Shown: positions 1-6,962 of the stretch, in pieces
Layout of the letters: the number at the start of each line of letters is the position of its first letter
How positions within the stretch are numbered: the first letter of the stretch is position 1
Assembly: GCA_034431895.1 (NCBI GenBank)
Contig: DAOUCM010000356.1
Location: 1-39,759 of the forward strand
DNA from: JAABUE01 sp034431895
GTDB lineage: Bacteria > Chloroflexota > Anaerolineae > Anaerolineales > Villigracilaceae
Reading direction: 5' to 3'
DNA: 39,759 bases
Position numbers and translations under genes: made by a program
Notes under the pieces: model-generated
The model's input: the letters and a program-made list of their open reading frames with translations, nothing else
Databases searched by the model: none
What the model was told of the DNA's origin: nothing

Positions 1-66
1 GGCGCGCAGGATGGCATCGTCGTCTACGATCAAAACTTTCCTGGGTTTCGATGACCGATTGTTCAT
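1..66 (-). CDS. Response regulator, N-terminal fragment cut by window edge
   Basis: Reading leftwards from an ATG at 66, the 22 visible codons give MNNRSSKPRKVLIVDDDAIL and two more residues. A hydrophobic strand ending in VDDD is the start of a CheY-like receiver domain: the acidic pair binds Mg2+, and the phosphorylated Asp would lie about 40 residues further, outside the window. A GAGGG Shine-Dalgarno lies about 10 bp upstream of the ATG. The output domain cannot be seen, so the regulated process is unknown. It is the only receiver domain in the window and could partner the orphan histidine kinase at 3964, though nearly 4 kb and a hairpin-rich gap separate them. Family is likely; function is open. 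Confidence 0.7.
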   Translation of the reverse strand, partial: MNNRSSKPRKVLIVDDDAILRA

Positions 67-446
67 AAGCGTAACCCTCGAGGCTGGCTAAAATCCGCAA
101 ATGTACACTCATCTTCGCTAAGTACAGGATTTCGCCATTACATTCCGAGCTCACCTTGCATTGTAATACTATAAACGCAATTGTCTTAATTTTACATATC
201 AATTTCCTGTCATTGTATCCTATGTCTCTGGGATTACCCACATCTTTGTGTCGCCTGCTTCGGCGGGCTGAAAGCCCTGCCTCAGAACCCGCCCGACCTT
301 CGGGCTATGCGTTCGAAGGCGGCTCATGGAGTTCAACAAAATAATCTGGTAACTTCCTCTCCGGCTCCGGCGGGGGATCAATCCCCCGCCTCAGCGCATG
401 AAAGTCGGCTGGAAGCCGACTCCAGGCGCCAGCAGCCAGGCTCGAA

Positions 447-546
447 CAGCGGATCACCAGGCTTTGCCTGGTCGAACCGGCCAAAGGTCGGTGGCACGCA
501 GGATGCATACAGCGTATCGCCAGGCTCTGCCTGGCCGAAAACCGAC
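447..546. repeat. Two-copy direct repeat carrying CCAGGC-loop-GCCTGG hairpins
   Basis: About 36 bp starting at 447 (CAGCGGATCACCAGGC...) recur at 510 (CAGCGTATCGCCAGGC...) with roughly seven mismatches. Each copy contains a 15-nt hairpin, CCAGGC-TTT-GCCTGG at 457-471 and CCAGGC-TCT-GCCTGG at 520-534, followed by CGAA. The loop changes while the stem is kept, which suggests that the structure matters or that the units arose by duplication of a mobile palindrome. Confidence 0.7.
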
Positions 547-819
547 CATACCGCTTCGTACCATTTCATGGCACAGGTGGCACAGGCAGGTCGGGGGTAC
601 GACGGCTGATGGTCGCATCTTGCCAGATGACGGCAATAATGGGTTGAACTCCATAAGCCGTCCAGCCCGCTTTAGCGGGGTTCGTGTGAATAGCAGGGGG
701 TCATCCTACGGAATTAAAAGGCCCGCCGCCTGGGTGAGGGGGGCACCCAAGCGACGGACAAATCTAGTTTACTACAAAATCCCCAAAAAGCAAAGTGTTT
801 CGCAGGGCAATCACAAGGG

Positions 820-825
820 TATAAT
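820..825 (+). promoter_or_regulatory. -10 element TATAAT before the helicase-associated gene
   Basis: Perfect TATAAT preceded by GG, 20 bp before the ATG at 846, which predicts a leader of roughly 14 nt. No good -35 hexamer is visible 16-18 bp upstream. Confidence 0.55.
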
Positions 826-845
826 CGCACCGAATCACGAAGACC

Positions 846-2453
846 ATGCCCGACTTGCTGCAATCCCTCCAAATTCATGACCGCGGACACTGGCGCCTGG
901 TAGCCGAATTGTGGGGACTGGATGTAGAGGCGGTGGAGGCTGAGAAACTGGCCGCCTCTCTCTTGGACCCCGGCCTGCTGGCCGAGACCCTCGAGGTTCT
1001 CCCGGCTGCGGCCCGGGCCGCTCTGGCGACGCTGGTTTCCAAAGGCGGGCGTATCCCCTGGTCAGAATTTGCCCGCCAGTTCGGCGAAATCCGCCCGATG
1101 GGACCTGCCAAGCGCGACCGTGAGAGGCCACACCAGCAGCCCGCCTCGCCCGCCGAAGCGTTGTACTACCGCGCTTTGCTGGCCAAGGCCTTCTTCGACG
1201 CCCCTAACGGTCCAATCGAATTTGCCTATATCCCTGACGACCTGCTGCCCCTTCTCCAAGACAACCTGGAAGCCGCCCTCTCAGCCGCAAAAACAGACAG
1301 TCTGGGCCGCCCGGCCTCGCCAGGCGAAAAGGCACATCCTCTGCCGCTCAGCCACGCCCTGCTAGACGATGCCACCACCCTCCTGGCTGCCCTGCGCATG
1401 GGCATCTCTCCGCCTGCAACGGCCATTCCCCTGCCCGTGTTAGAGGGTTTCTTGCGCGCTGCCGGAATCCTGCTGAAGGCCGGCCCCAAACCCGAAGCCG
1501 TCAAAGCCTTTCTGGAGGCCTCGCGCGCCGAAGCGTTGGACATGCTTGCAAAAGCCTGGCAGGAAAGTGAAACCTTCGATGAACTGCGCCAATTGCCCGA
1601 CCTGGTCTGTGAAGGCGAGTGGAAGAATCAACCCCAGGTGACGCGCGAATTCTTGCTCGACCTGCTCGAAGCCCTCCCGGCGGGAAAATGGTGGAGCCTG
1701 GCCGCCTTCGTCCGCGATGTGAAGGCCAGGTATCCTGATTTCCAGCGCCCGGCCGGCGATTATGACTCGTGGTTCATCAAGCGCAAATCAGACGGAACGT
1801 ACTTGCGCGGCTTTGCCTACTGGGATCAGGTAGACGGGGCGCTCATCCGCTACTTGATTAGCGGTCCGCTCTTTTGGCTGGGGCGCGTAGAATTGGCAGC
1901 GGCAGAGGCGGGCGGGGAAATTACTGCTTTTCGACTTGTGGCTTTGGACGCTGGGAAAGAAGGAAACGATACCTTGAGGCCCTCGAAGGGAGGCAAGATT
2001 ACGGTGGCCTCCAACGGGCGCATCCTCGTCGAACGAGCCGCCTCGCGCGCCGTGCGCTATCAGATTGCGCGTTTCTGCGAATGGGAAGAACCCAAAGCAG
2101 ACGTGTACCCCTACCGCGTCTCGCCGGCTTCGCTGGAGCGCGCTGCCCGCCAGGGACTGAAGGTGGAGCATCTGCTTGCGCTGCTGGTCAAACACGCTTC
2201 TGGCGGCGTGCCGCCGCTTTTGGCGACGGCGCTCAAACGCTGGGAAGTTAACGGTACCGAGGCACGGGTGCAGAGACAGGTCATTTTGACGGTCAGCCGG
2301 CCCGAGGTCCTGGAAGAGATGCGCAAGTCGAAGGCAGCGCGCTTCTTGGGCGAGAGGCTCGGTCCCACGGCAGTCATCGTCCAAGACGGTGCGCAGTCCA
2401 AAGTATTGGCAGCGCTGACAGAGTTGGGTCTATTGGCAGAAGAAGAAAAATAA
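846..2453 (+). CDS. Helicase-associated (XPB/Ssl2-like) domain protein
   Basis: A 535-residue soluble protein. The N-terminal half has the pattern of the XPB/Ssl2-like helicase-associated family (Helicase_C_3 type): LLDPGLLAETLEVLP near 40, a winged-helix-like stretch GGRIPWSEFARQFG near 67-80, then SPAEALYYRALLAKAFFD and EFAYIPDDLLPLL near 100-135. The C-terminal part includes VASNGRILVERAASRAVRYQ and GLKVEHLLALLVKHASGGVPP, typical of the same family. No Walker A or DEAD box is present, so it is not a helicase by itself; such proteins are annotated as helicase-associated and have no known activity. The ATG at 846 fits the TATAAT at 820. The gene stands alone, with the PLP enzyme 124 bp downstream under its own promoter. 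Family assignment is from remembered pattern; function is unknown. Confidence 0.6.
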   Translation: MPDLLQSLQIHDRGHWRLVAELWGLDVEAVEAEKLAASLLDPGLLAETLEVLPAAARAALATLVSKGGRIPWSEFARQFGEIRPMGPAKRDRERPHQQPASPAEALYYRALLAKAFFDAPNGPIEFAYIPDDLLPLLQDNLEAALSAAKTDSLGRPASPGEKAHPLPLSHALLDDATTLLAALRMGISPPATAIPLPVLEGFLRAAGILLKAGPKPEAVKAFLEASRAEALDMLAKAWQESETFDELRQLPDLVCEGEWKNQPQVTREFLLDLLEALPAGKWWSLAAFVRDVKARYPDFQRPAGDYDSWFIKRKSDGTYLRGFAYWDQVDGALIRYLISGPLFWLGRVELAAAEAGGEITAFRLVALDAGKEGNDTLRPSKGGKITVASNGRILVERAASRAVRYQIARFCEWEEPKADVYPYRVSPASLERAARQGLKVEHLLALLVKHASGGVPPLLATALKRWEVNGTEARVQRQVILTVSRPEVLEEMRKSKAARFLGERLGPTAVIVQDGAQSKVLAALTELGLLAEEEK

Positions 2454-2467
2454 AGCGACCGCGCCTT

Positions 2468-2495
2468 TTGCCGAAAGCGGGAAAGTTGGTATAAT
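2468..2495 (+). promoter_or_regulatory. Promoter of the Kbl-type gene (TTGCCG-N16-TATAAT)
   Basis: A TATAAT at 2490-2495 lies 16 bp after TTGCCG at 2468-2473. The predicted start near 2502 gives a leader of about 75 nt before the ATG at 2577. The leader has a good Shine-Dalgarno, GAGGAG, at 2564-2569. Confidence 0.6.
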
Positions 2496-2576
2496 CTTTG
2501 TGAAATCTATTGCAAACGCCATTGCGAGGAATGAAACGGCAAAACAACTGCAATGACTAGAACGAGGAGAAAATAC

Positions 2577-3758
2577 ATGTCCAAAACCGAATGGATTCAG
2601 CAAGAAATCAGCCATTTGAAAGAGGCAGGATTGTACAACACCATCCGCACGCTCTCGTCGCCGCAGGGCGCGTGGTTGGTGGTGGATGGGAAGAGGGTGC
2701 TCAACTTTTGTTCGAACAATTATCTGGGGCTGGCCAATCACCCGAAGATCGTCGAGGCGGCGCGGCGGGCAACCGAGACGCACGGTGTGGGGCCAGGCGC
2801 GGTGCGCTCGATTGCGGGGACCATGGATTTGCATGTCGAACTGGAAAGGAGGATGGCTGCTTTCAAGGGCGTGGAAGCAGCCATTACGTTCCAGAGCGGC
2901 TTTTGCGCCAACCTGGCGACGATCCCAGCCCTGGTAAGCAAGGAGGATGTCATCTTCTCTGACCGCCTGAATCACGCCTCGATCATCGATGGCTGCCGCC
3001 TGTCGGGCGCTAAAATCATCGCTTACGAACACAACAGCCCTGAATCGCTGGAGGAGCAAATCCGCGCCAACCTGCCGCAGTTCCGCCGCGCGTTGATCGT
3101 GACGGATGGGGTGTTCAGCATGGACGGCGATATTGCGCCGCTGCCGGCCATTTACGAGGTGGCGAAAAAATACGATATCCTGTTGATGGTAGACGACGCG
3201 CACGGCGAGGGCGTGCTGGGCAAGGGCGGACGCGGCATCGTGGATCACTTTGGGTTGCACGGTAAAGTGGACGTAGAAGTTGGCACCCTGTCGAAGGCCT
3301 TTGGCGTGATGGGCGGCGTGGTGGCCGGCGATAAGGTCATCGTGGAGTGGCTGCGTCAGCGCGGGCGCCCCTTCTTGTTCTCGTCGGCCATGACTGTGCC
3401 AGATACCGCCGCGTGCCTGGCTGCGCTCGACTTGTTGGAAACCTCGACAGAATTGGTGGACAAATTGTGGGAAAACGCCCGCTATTTCAAGGCCGAGATG
3501 AAGCGCTTGGGTTTCGATACCGGCGCGAGCGAGACGCCCATCACGCCGGTCATGTTGGGCGAGGCGCCGCTAGCGCAGCAATTCAGCCGCGAACTGTATG
3601 CCGCCGGCGTATTCGCTATGGCCATTGGCTATCCTACCGTGCCGCAGGGCAAGGCGCGCATCCGCGTGATGCTCTCGGCTGCCCACAACCGTGACGACCT
3701 GGAGGCCGGGTTGGAAGCCTTCAGAAAAGTGGGCCGGCAATTGGGGGTCATCGGGTAA
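2577..3758 (+). CDS. kbl: Glycine C-acetyltransferase / AON synthase family PLP enzyme
   Basis: A 393-residue fold-type I PLP enzyme of the alpha-oxoamine synthase group, which joins an amino acid and an acyl-CoA with loss of CoA. Visible landmarks: the N-terminal SSPQGAWLVVDGKRVLNFCSNNYLGLA stretch split by the usual Gly-rich turn, FQSGFCAN, LNHASIIDG, DDAHGEGVLG (Asp contacting the PLP ring, followed by His), and the Schiff-base lysine K240 in GTLSKAFG. The N-terminal segment EAGLYNTIRTLSSPQG resembles 2-amino-3-ketobutyrate CoA ligase (Kbl, threonine to glycine plus acetyl-CoA) more than BioF. No threonine dehydrogenase or biotin gene is next to it, so the substrate is unproven. The ATG at 2577 is chosen over one at 2553 because GAGGAG sits 7 bp before it and conserved sequence begins there. 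Confidence 0.85.
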   Translation: MSKTEWIQQEISHLKEAGLYNTIRTLSSPQGAWLVVDGKRVLNFCSNNYLGLANHPKIVEAARRATETHGVGPGAVRSIAGTMDLHVELERRMAAFKGVEAAITFQSGFCANLATIPALVSKEDVIFSDRLNHASIIDGCRLSGAKIIAYEHNSPESLEEQIRANLPQFRRALIVTDGVFSMDGDIAPLPAIYEVAKKYDILLMVDDAHGEGVLGKGGRGIVDHFGLHGKVDVEVGTLSKAFGVMGGVVAGDKVIVEWLRQRGRPFLFSSAMTVPDTAACLAALDLLETSTELVDKLWENARYFKAEMKRLGFDTGASETPITPVMLGEAPLAQQFSRELYAAGVFAMAIGYPTVPQGKARIRVMLSAAHNRDDLEAGLEAFRKVGRQLGVIG

Positions 3759-3785
3759 AAGGGTTTTTGCACGGGGTGTAAAGTC

Positions 3786-3903
3786 ATGCCAGTTTGGGAT
3801 CACCGTCCCGAAGGCTTTTTTAGAGCAATTGTATGGGCAAAAGCGAGCCTTCACCCTGCGGGTACTTCGCGGGACGGTTCGAAGGCTGATCCCGAATTCA
3901 GGT
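3786..3903 (+). repeat. Dispersed intergenic repeat family 1, copy A
   Basis: 118 bp between the Kbl-type gene and the histidine kinase. Its outer parts match the reverse complement of 17512-17610 almost base for base: both begin ATGCCAGTTTGG and end CCCGAATTCAGGT. Copy A has about 19 extra bp in the centre (CCCTGCGGGTACTTCGCGG region). The inner arms AGCCTTC and GAAGGCT form a stem in both copies, and in A the arms ACCGTCCCG and CGGGACGGT can also pair. Confidence 0.85.
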
Positions 3904-3937
3904 CAAAATCACTGGGCCAACTGGCAAAAAAAGGGAG

Positions 3938-3943
3938 TAAAAT
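3938..3943 (+). promoter_or_regulatory. Possible -10 (TAAAAT) of the histidine kinase operon
   Basis: TAAAAT 20 bp before the ATG at 3964; it lies just after repeat copy A, so the repeat is probably upstream of the transcript rather than in it. No clear -35 hexamer is seen. Confidence 0.4.
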
Positions 3944-3963
3944 ATCGGTAGGCAAATGTCAAT

Positions 3964-6084
3964 ATGAGCAAAATGACCAAAGGAAGCACACTCGAGCTCG
4001 ATGTCCGGACGCATTCACTACTCGAACTGTTGTACCATGTCAGCCGTGAGGTAGCCAGCGCGCTCGACTTGCGGACGGTGTTGCAGCGTGTTCTGTACGA
4101 GGCCATTCAAAACGTGGGCGGCGAGCGCGGCACGATCGTTGTGTTGGACGACTCTGGCAAACCCATTGATGCGACGATCGTGTATGGCAAGAATTTCGTC
4201 GAGCATACTACCCAGCAATTACGCGACACAGTAGAACGTGGACTGGCAGGCTGGGTATTGCGCAATCGCAAGGCGGCGTTGATTCCCGACACCAGCCGTG
4301 ACGAACGCTGGCTGCGCCGCCCTGACGATGCCAGCGACAAAACGGGCGCCAAATCGGCCATTTGCGTACCGCTGACAGCGCGTGAACGCATCGTGGGCGT
4401 ATTGACGCTGGTTCATTCGGTGCCGAATACCTTTGGGTTGGAACATCTCGAACTGATGCAAGCCATCGCCGACCAGGCGGGGATCGCGGTGTTGAACGCG
4501 CGCCTGTATACCGAGAGCCAGCGTCAAGCGCGGGTGATGAGCGCGCTGGCCGAATGCGCTGCCGCCATCAACATGTCGCTGGACCTGGAAGAAGTGTTGC
4601 AACGCATTCTCAACCATACCATGCAAGCCTTACAGGTGGAAACGGTGGCGTTGGCGTTGACGGATCCCGTCTCTGGCGAACTGGTCTTCCGAGCCGCCGC
4701 CGGGCAGAACGCCGGCAACATTCTCGACCGGCGTATTCCGCCCGGCAAGGGCTTGAGCGGGCAGGTTCTCGCCAGGGGGCAGGGCCTGGTCATACCGCTC
4801 ATCAAACGAGACGACCGCTTCACAGAAGAGGACAAGTTTGCGGGCATGGATATGCGCGCATTGGCGATTGCGCCCATTTTGGCGCAAGGCAAGCCGATCG
4901 GTGTGTTGCAGGCCATCAACCCCGCCGCCGGCATGTTCGACCCCGATGCACTCTTGGTGATGAACGGCATCGGCAGTTTGGCAGGGACGGCCATCCAAAA
5001 CGCTCAACTGTTTGGGCGCCTGGATGCCGCTCACCAGCGTTATCGTGAATTGTTCGACACCAGCATAGACCCCATCTTCATCACCGATTGGGAGGGCAAA
5101 ATTCTGGAAGCCAATCGCCAGGCGGTGGCCATGAGCGAATTTCCAGACGAAAAACTCCGTGAAATGACCATAGACCAGGTGCATGAGATCGTTTGGAGCA
5201 AGGTCGGCCTGGAATTCGAAAATTTGAAGACGTATCAACCCTGTTCGTACACTTCGTTGTTACACAAAAGGAGCGGCCGTTATATCCATGTAGAGGTAAC
5301 CGTTCGGGCAGTGAATTTCGAGGATGTCGAGGCGCTGCAATGGATGATTCGCGACATTAGCGAGCGCAAGGCATTGGACGATTTGCGCAATGATTTGACG
5401 GCGATGGTGTATCATGATTTACGCTCGCCTCTTTCCAATATCATCTCTAGTTTGGAGATCCTGGGTGGGATGATCGAGGCCGATGAAGCCGTGCAATCCA
5501 TTTTGACGATTGCTTCTAATTCTACGGCGCGCATCGAACGGCTGATTAGTTCCCTGTTGGATATCAACCGCCTGGAGTCGGGACAGCAAATTGTCAACCA
5601 AAAAAGTGCCGACATCAGCCATCTGATTGTAGAGGCTATCAAGATTGTGCAGCCGGGCCTCGATAGCCGTAATCAAAAGGTCAAAACCAATCTGTCGGCC
5701 AGCCAGCCTATGGTGTGGGTAGATACGGATATGATCCTGCGGGTGATGATCAATTTGCTCGAAAACGCGGCTAAATTTTCACCCGTGGGCGGCGAAATTG
5801 TCGTCAGTACGGTCAAAGAAGACGGCTGGGTCAAAGTGGCCGTTCAGGATAACGGGCCGGGCATTCCCATCTTGGACCGCGAGCGTATTTTCAACAAATT
5901 TACCCGTCTGCGCGGCAAGGACAAGACCGCTGGCCTGGGCATCGGTTTGGCCTTCTGCCGCATGGCAGTAGAGGGACACGGAGGCAAGATTTGGGTGGAG
6001 AGTGAAAATAATGTTGGCTCGACCTTCTTTTTCACTCTGCCGATTGCTACGCCAGAGCAAGCGGCGGTCAAGAAGGCAGATTGA
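3964..6084 (+). CDS. Sensor histidine kinase, GAF-GAF-PAS-HisKA-HATPase
   Basis: A 706-residue soluble kinase with no membrane segment. Two GAF domains (about 15-185 and 195-345) are followed by a PAS domain (about 355-465, YRELFDTSIDPIFITDWEGKILEAN) and then HisKA with the H-box MVYHDLRSPLSN, where H484 is the expected phosphorylation site. The ATP-binding domain shows the N-box NLLENAAKFS (near 597), G1 DNGPGIP (near 629) and G2 GLGIGL (near 657). All catalytic motifs are intact. The GAF and PAS domains suggest cytoplasmic small-ligand or redox sensing; the ligand cannot be read. No response regulator is encoded alongside; its direct partner is the MBL-fold gene 8 bp downstream, whose Shine-Dalgarno overlaps this stop codon. 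Start: ATG at 3964; an ATG three codons later is possible. Confidence 0.92.
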   Translation: MSKMTKGSTLELDVRTHSLLELLYHVSREVASALDLRTVLQRVLYEAIQNVGGERGTIVVLDDSGKPIDATIVYGKNFVEHTTQQLRDTVERGLAGWVLRNRKAALIPDTSRDERWLRRPDDASDKTGAKSAICVPLTARERIVGVLTLVHSVPNTFGLEHLELMQAIADQAGIAVLNARLYTESQRQARVMSALAECAAAINMSLDLEEVLQRILNHTMQALQVETVALALTDPVSGELVFRAAAGQNAGNILDRRIPPGKGLSGQVLARGQGLVIPLIKRDDRFTEEDKFAGMDMRALAIAPILAQGKPIGVLQAINPAAGMFDPDALLVMNGIGSLAGTAIQNAQLFGRLDAAHQRYRELFDTSIDPIFITDWEGKILEANRQAVAMSEFPDEKLREMTIDQVHEIVWSKVGLEFENLKTYQPCSYTSLLHKRSGRYIHVEVTVRAVNFEDVEALQWMIRDISERKALDDLRNDLTAMVYHDLRSPLSNIISSLEILGGMIEADEAVQSILTIASNSTARIERLISSLLDINRLESGQQIVNQKSADISHLIVEAIKIVQPGLDSRNQKVKTNLSASQPMVWVDTDMILRVMINLLENAAKFSPVGGEIVVSTVKEDGWVKVAVQDNGPGIPILDRERIFNKFTRLRGKDKTAGLGIGLAFCRMAVEGHGGKIWVESENNVGSTFFFTLPIATPEQAAVKKAD

Positions 6085-6092
6085 GGAGTTGA

Positions 6093-6956
6093 ATGGAAGC
6101 GATTGGTCAGAATGTTTTCGTGGAGAATCAATATTCTGGTGTTACCCTGGGGGTCATCAGCCAGCCGCGAGGCTTGATTCAGATTGATGCGCCGCCCTCG
6201 CCGGAAGACGGACGCGCCTGGCGCGCGGCTTTGATGAACTTGAACGGCGGCCCAGAGCGGGTGCTGGTCAACCTGGATTCGCATCCCGACCGTACCCTGG
6301 GCGTGCGCGCCATGGACTGTACGGTCATTGCTCACGAAAAGACGGCTCAAATTTTCCGCAGCCGCCCCAGCGCTTTCAAGGCTCAAAGCGAGGATAGCGG
6401 CGCCGATTGGGAAGTCATAGCCGGCCTGGGCGGCATCCGCTGGGTACAGCCGGAAATTTCGTTCACCCATAACTTGATTCTGCACTGGGGAAATACGCCG
6501 GTCCTGCTCGAAAGCCATCCCGGTCCAAGCGCAGGCGCCATCTGGGTCATTTTGCCCGAGGAGAAAATCGTCTTCGTAGGCGATGCGGTAGTGAAAAACC
6601 AGCCCCCGTTTCTGGCCAATGCCGACCTGCCTGCCTGGCTCGAGGCGCTCGATCTTTTGCAACGTAAGCCTTATCGCGACTACACCATCGTCAGCGGGCG
6701 CGGAGGCGTATTGCAGGCGGCCCTGGTCAAGAGTCAGGCTGACTTTTTGAAAGAATTGCTCAAAAAACTGGAGAAACTGGCTACCAAACAATCTCCACCC
6801 GAGGCCGTCGAGGGACTGGCACATGAGATGGCGGCAAACTTCAAAGCCAGCGGCGCGCATTCTAAGCAATATTCCCAGCGCTTACAATACGGCTTGCAGC
6901 GTTACTACAGCCGGCACTATCACAGCGGGGCCAATACGGCAAGCGACGAGGAGTAA
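6093..6956 (+). CDS. Metallo-beta-lactamase-fold protein with degenerate metal site
   Basis: A 287-residue protein in the second position of the kinase operon; GAGGAG at 6083-6088 overlaps the kinase stop, giving tight coupling. The fold is recognisable: a strand VLVNLDSHPDRTLGVRAM where active enzymes have (T)HxHxDHxxG, then VLLESHPGPSAGAIWVILPEEKIVFVGDAVV (usual form GHTPG...LPEEKVLFTGD), then TIVSGRGG where enzymes have VPGHG. Only one His and one Asp of HxHxDH remain, the next His is replaced, the Asp in VGDAVV is kept, and the last His is Arg. Hydrolase activity is therefore doubtful; a sensory or scaffolding role with the kinase is an inference. The C-terminal 80 residues are a helical, Lys/Gln-rich tail that could mediate contact. 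It ends 6 bp from the convergent diguanylate cyclase. Confidence 0.65.
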   Translation: MEAIGQNVFVENQYSGVTLGVISQPRGLIQIDAPPSPEDGRAWRAALMNLNGGPERVLVNLDSHPDRTLGVRAMDCTVIAHEKTAQIFRSRPSAFKAQSEDSGADWEVIAGLGGIRWVQPEISFTHNLILHWGNTPVLLESHPGPSAGAIWVILPEEKIVFVGDAVVKNQPPFLANADLPAWLEALDLLQRKPYRDYTIVSGRGGVLQAALVKSQADFLKELLKKLEKLATKQSPPEAVEGLAHEMAANFKASGAHSKQYSQRLQYGLQRYYSRHYHSGANTASDEE

Positions 6957-6962
6957 TTCAAC

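Larger units (their letters stand above)
67..845. repeat. Gene-free stretch with an array of small hairpins
   Basis: No convincing gene is present; the open frames here are built from palindromes and lack start signals. Short perfect or near-perfect inverted repeats occur around 257-275 (GCGGGCTGAAAGCCC type), 292-304 (GCCCGACCTTCGGGC), 379-400 (GGCGGGGG/CCCCCGCC), 403-421 (AGTCGGCT/AGCCGACT), 457-471, 520-534 and 667-680. Two of them (457-471 and 520-534) belong to a direct repeat with a 63-bp period. The last 60 bp hold the promoter of the next gene. Confidence 0.7.

Noticed and set aside
447..546. Short CRISPR array
   Set aside because: Only two imperfect units with hairpins inside the repeat, unlike spacers and no cas genes.
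307..880. Overlapping open frames of 100 and 160 codons
   Set aside because: They translate palindromic repeats, have no Shine-Dalgarno and run into the next gene in another frame.
3691..3951. Open frame of 86 codons after the Kbl-type gene
   Set aside because: It is mostly repeat copy A; the inverted copy B gives a similar accidental translation upstream of the CHAT gene.
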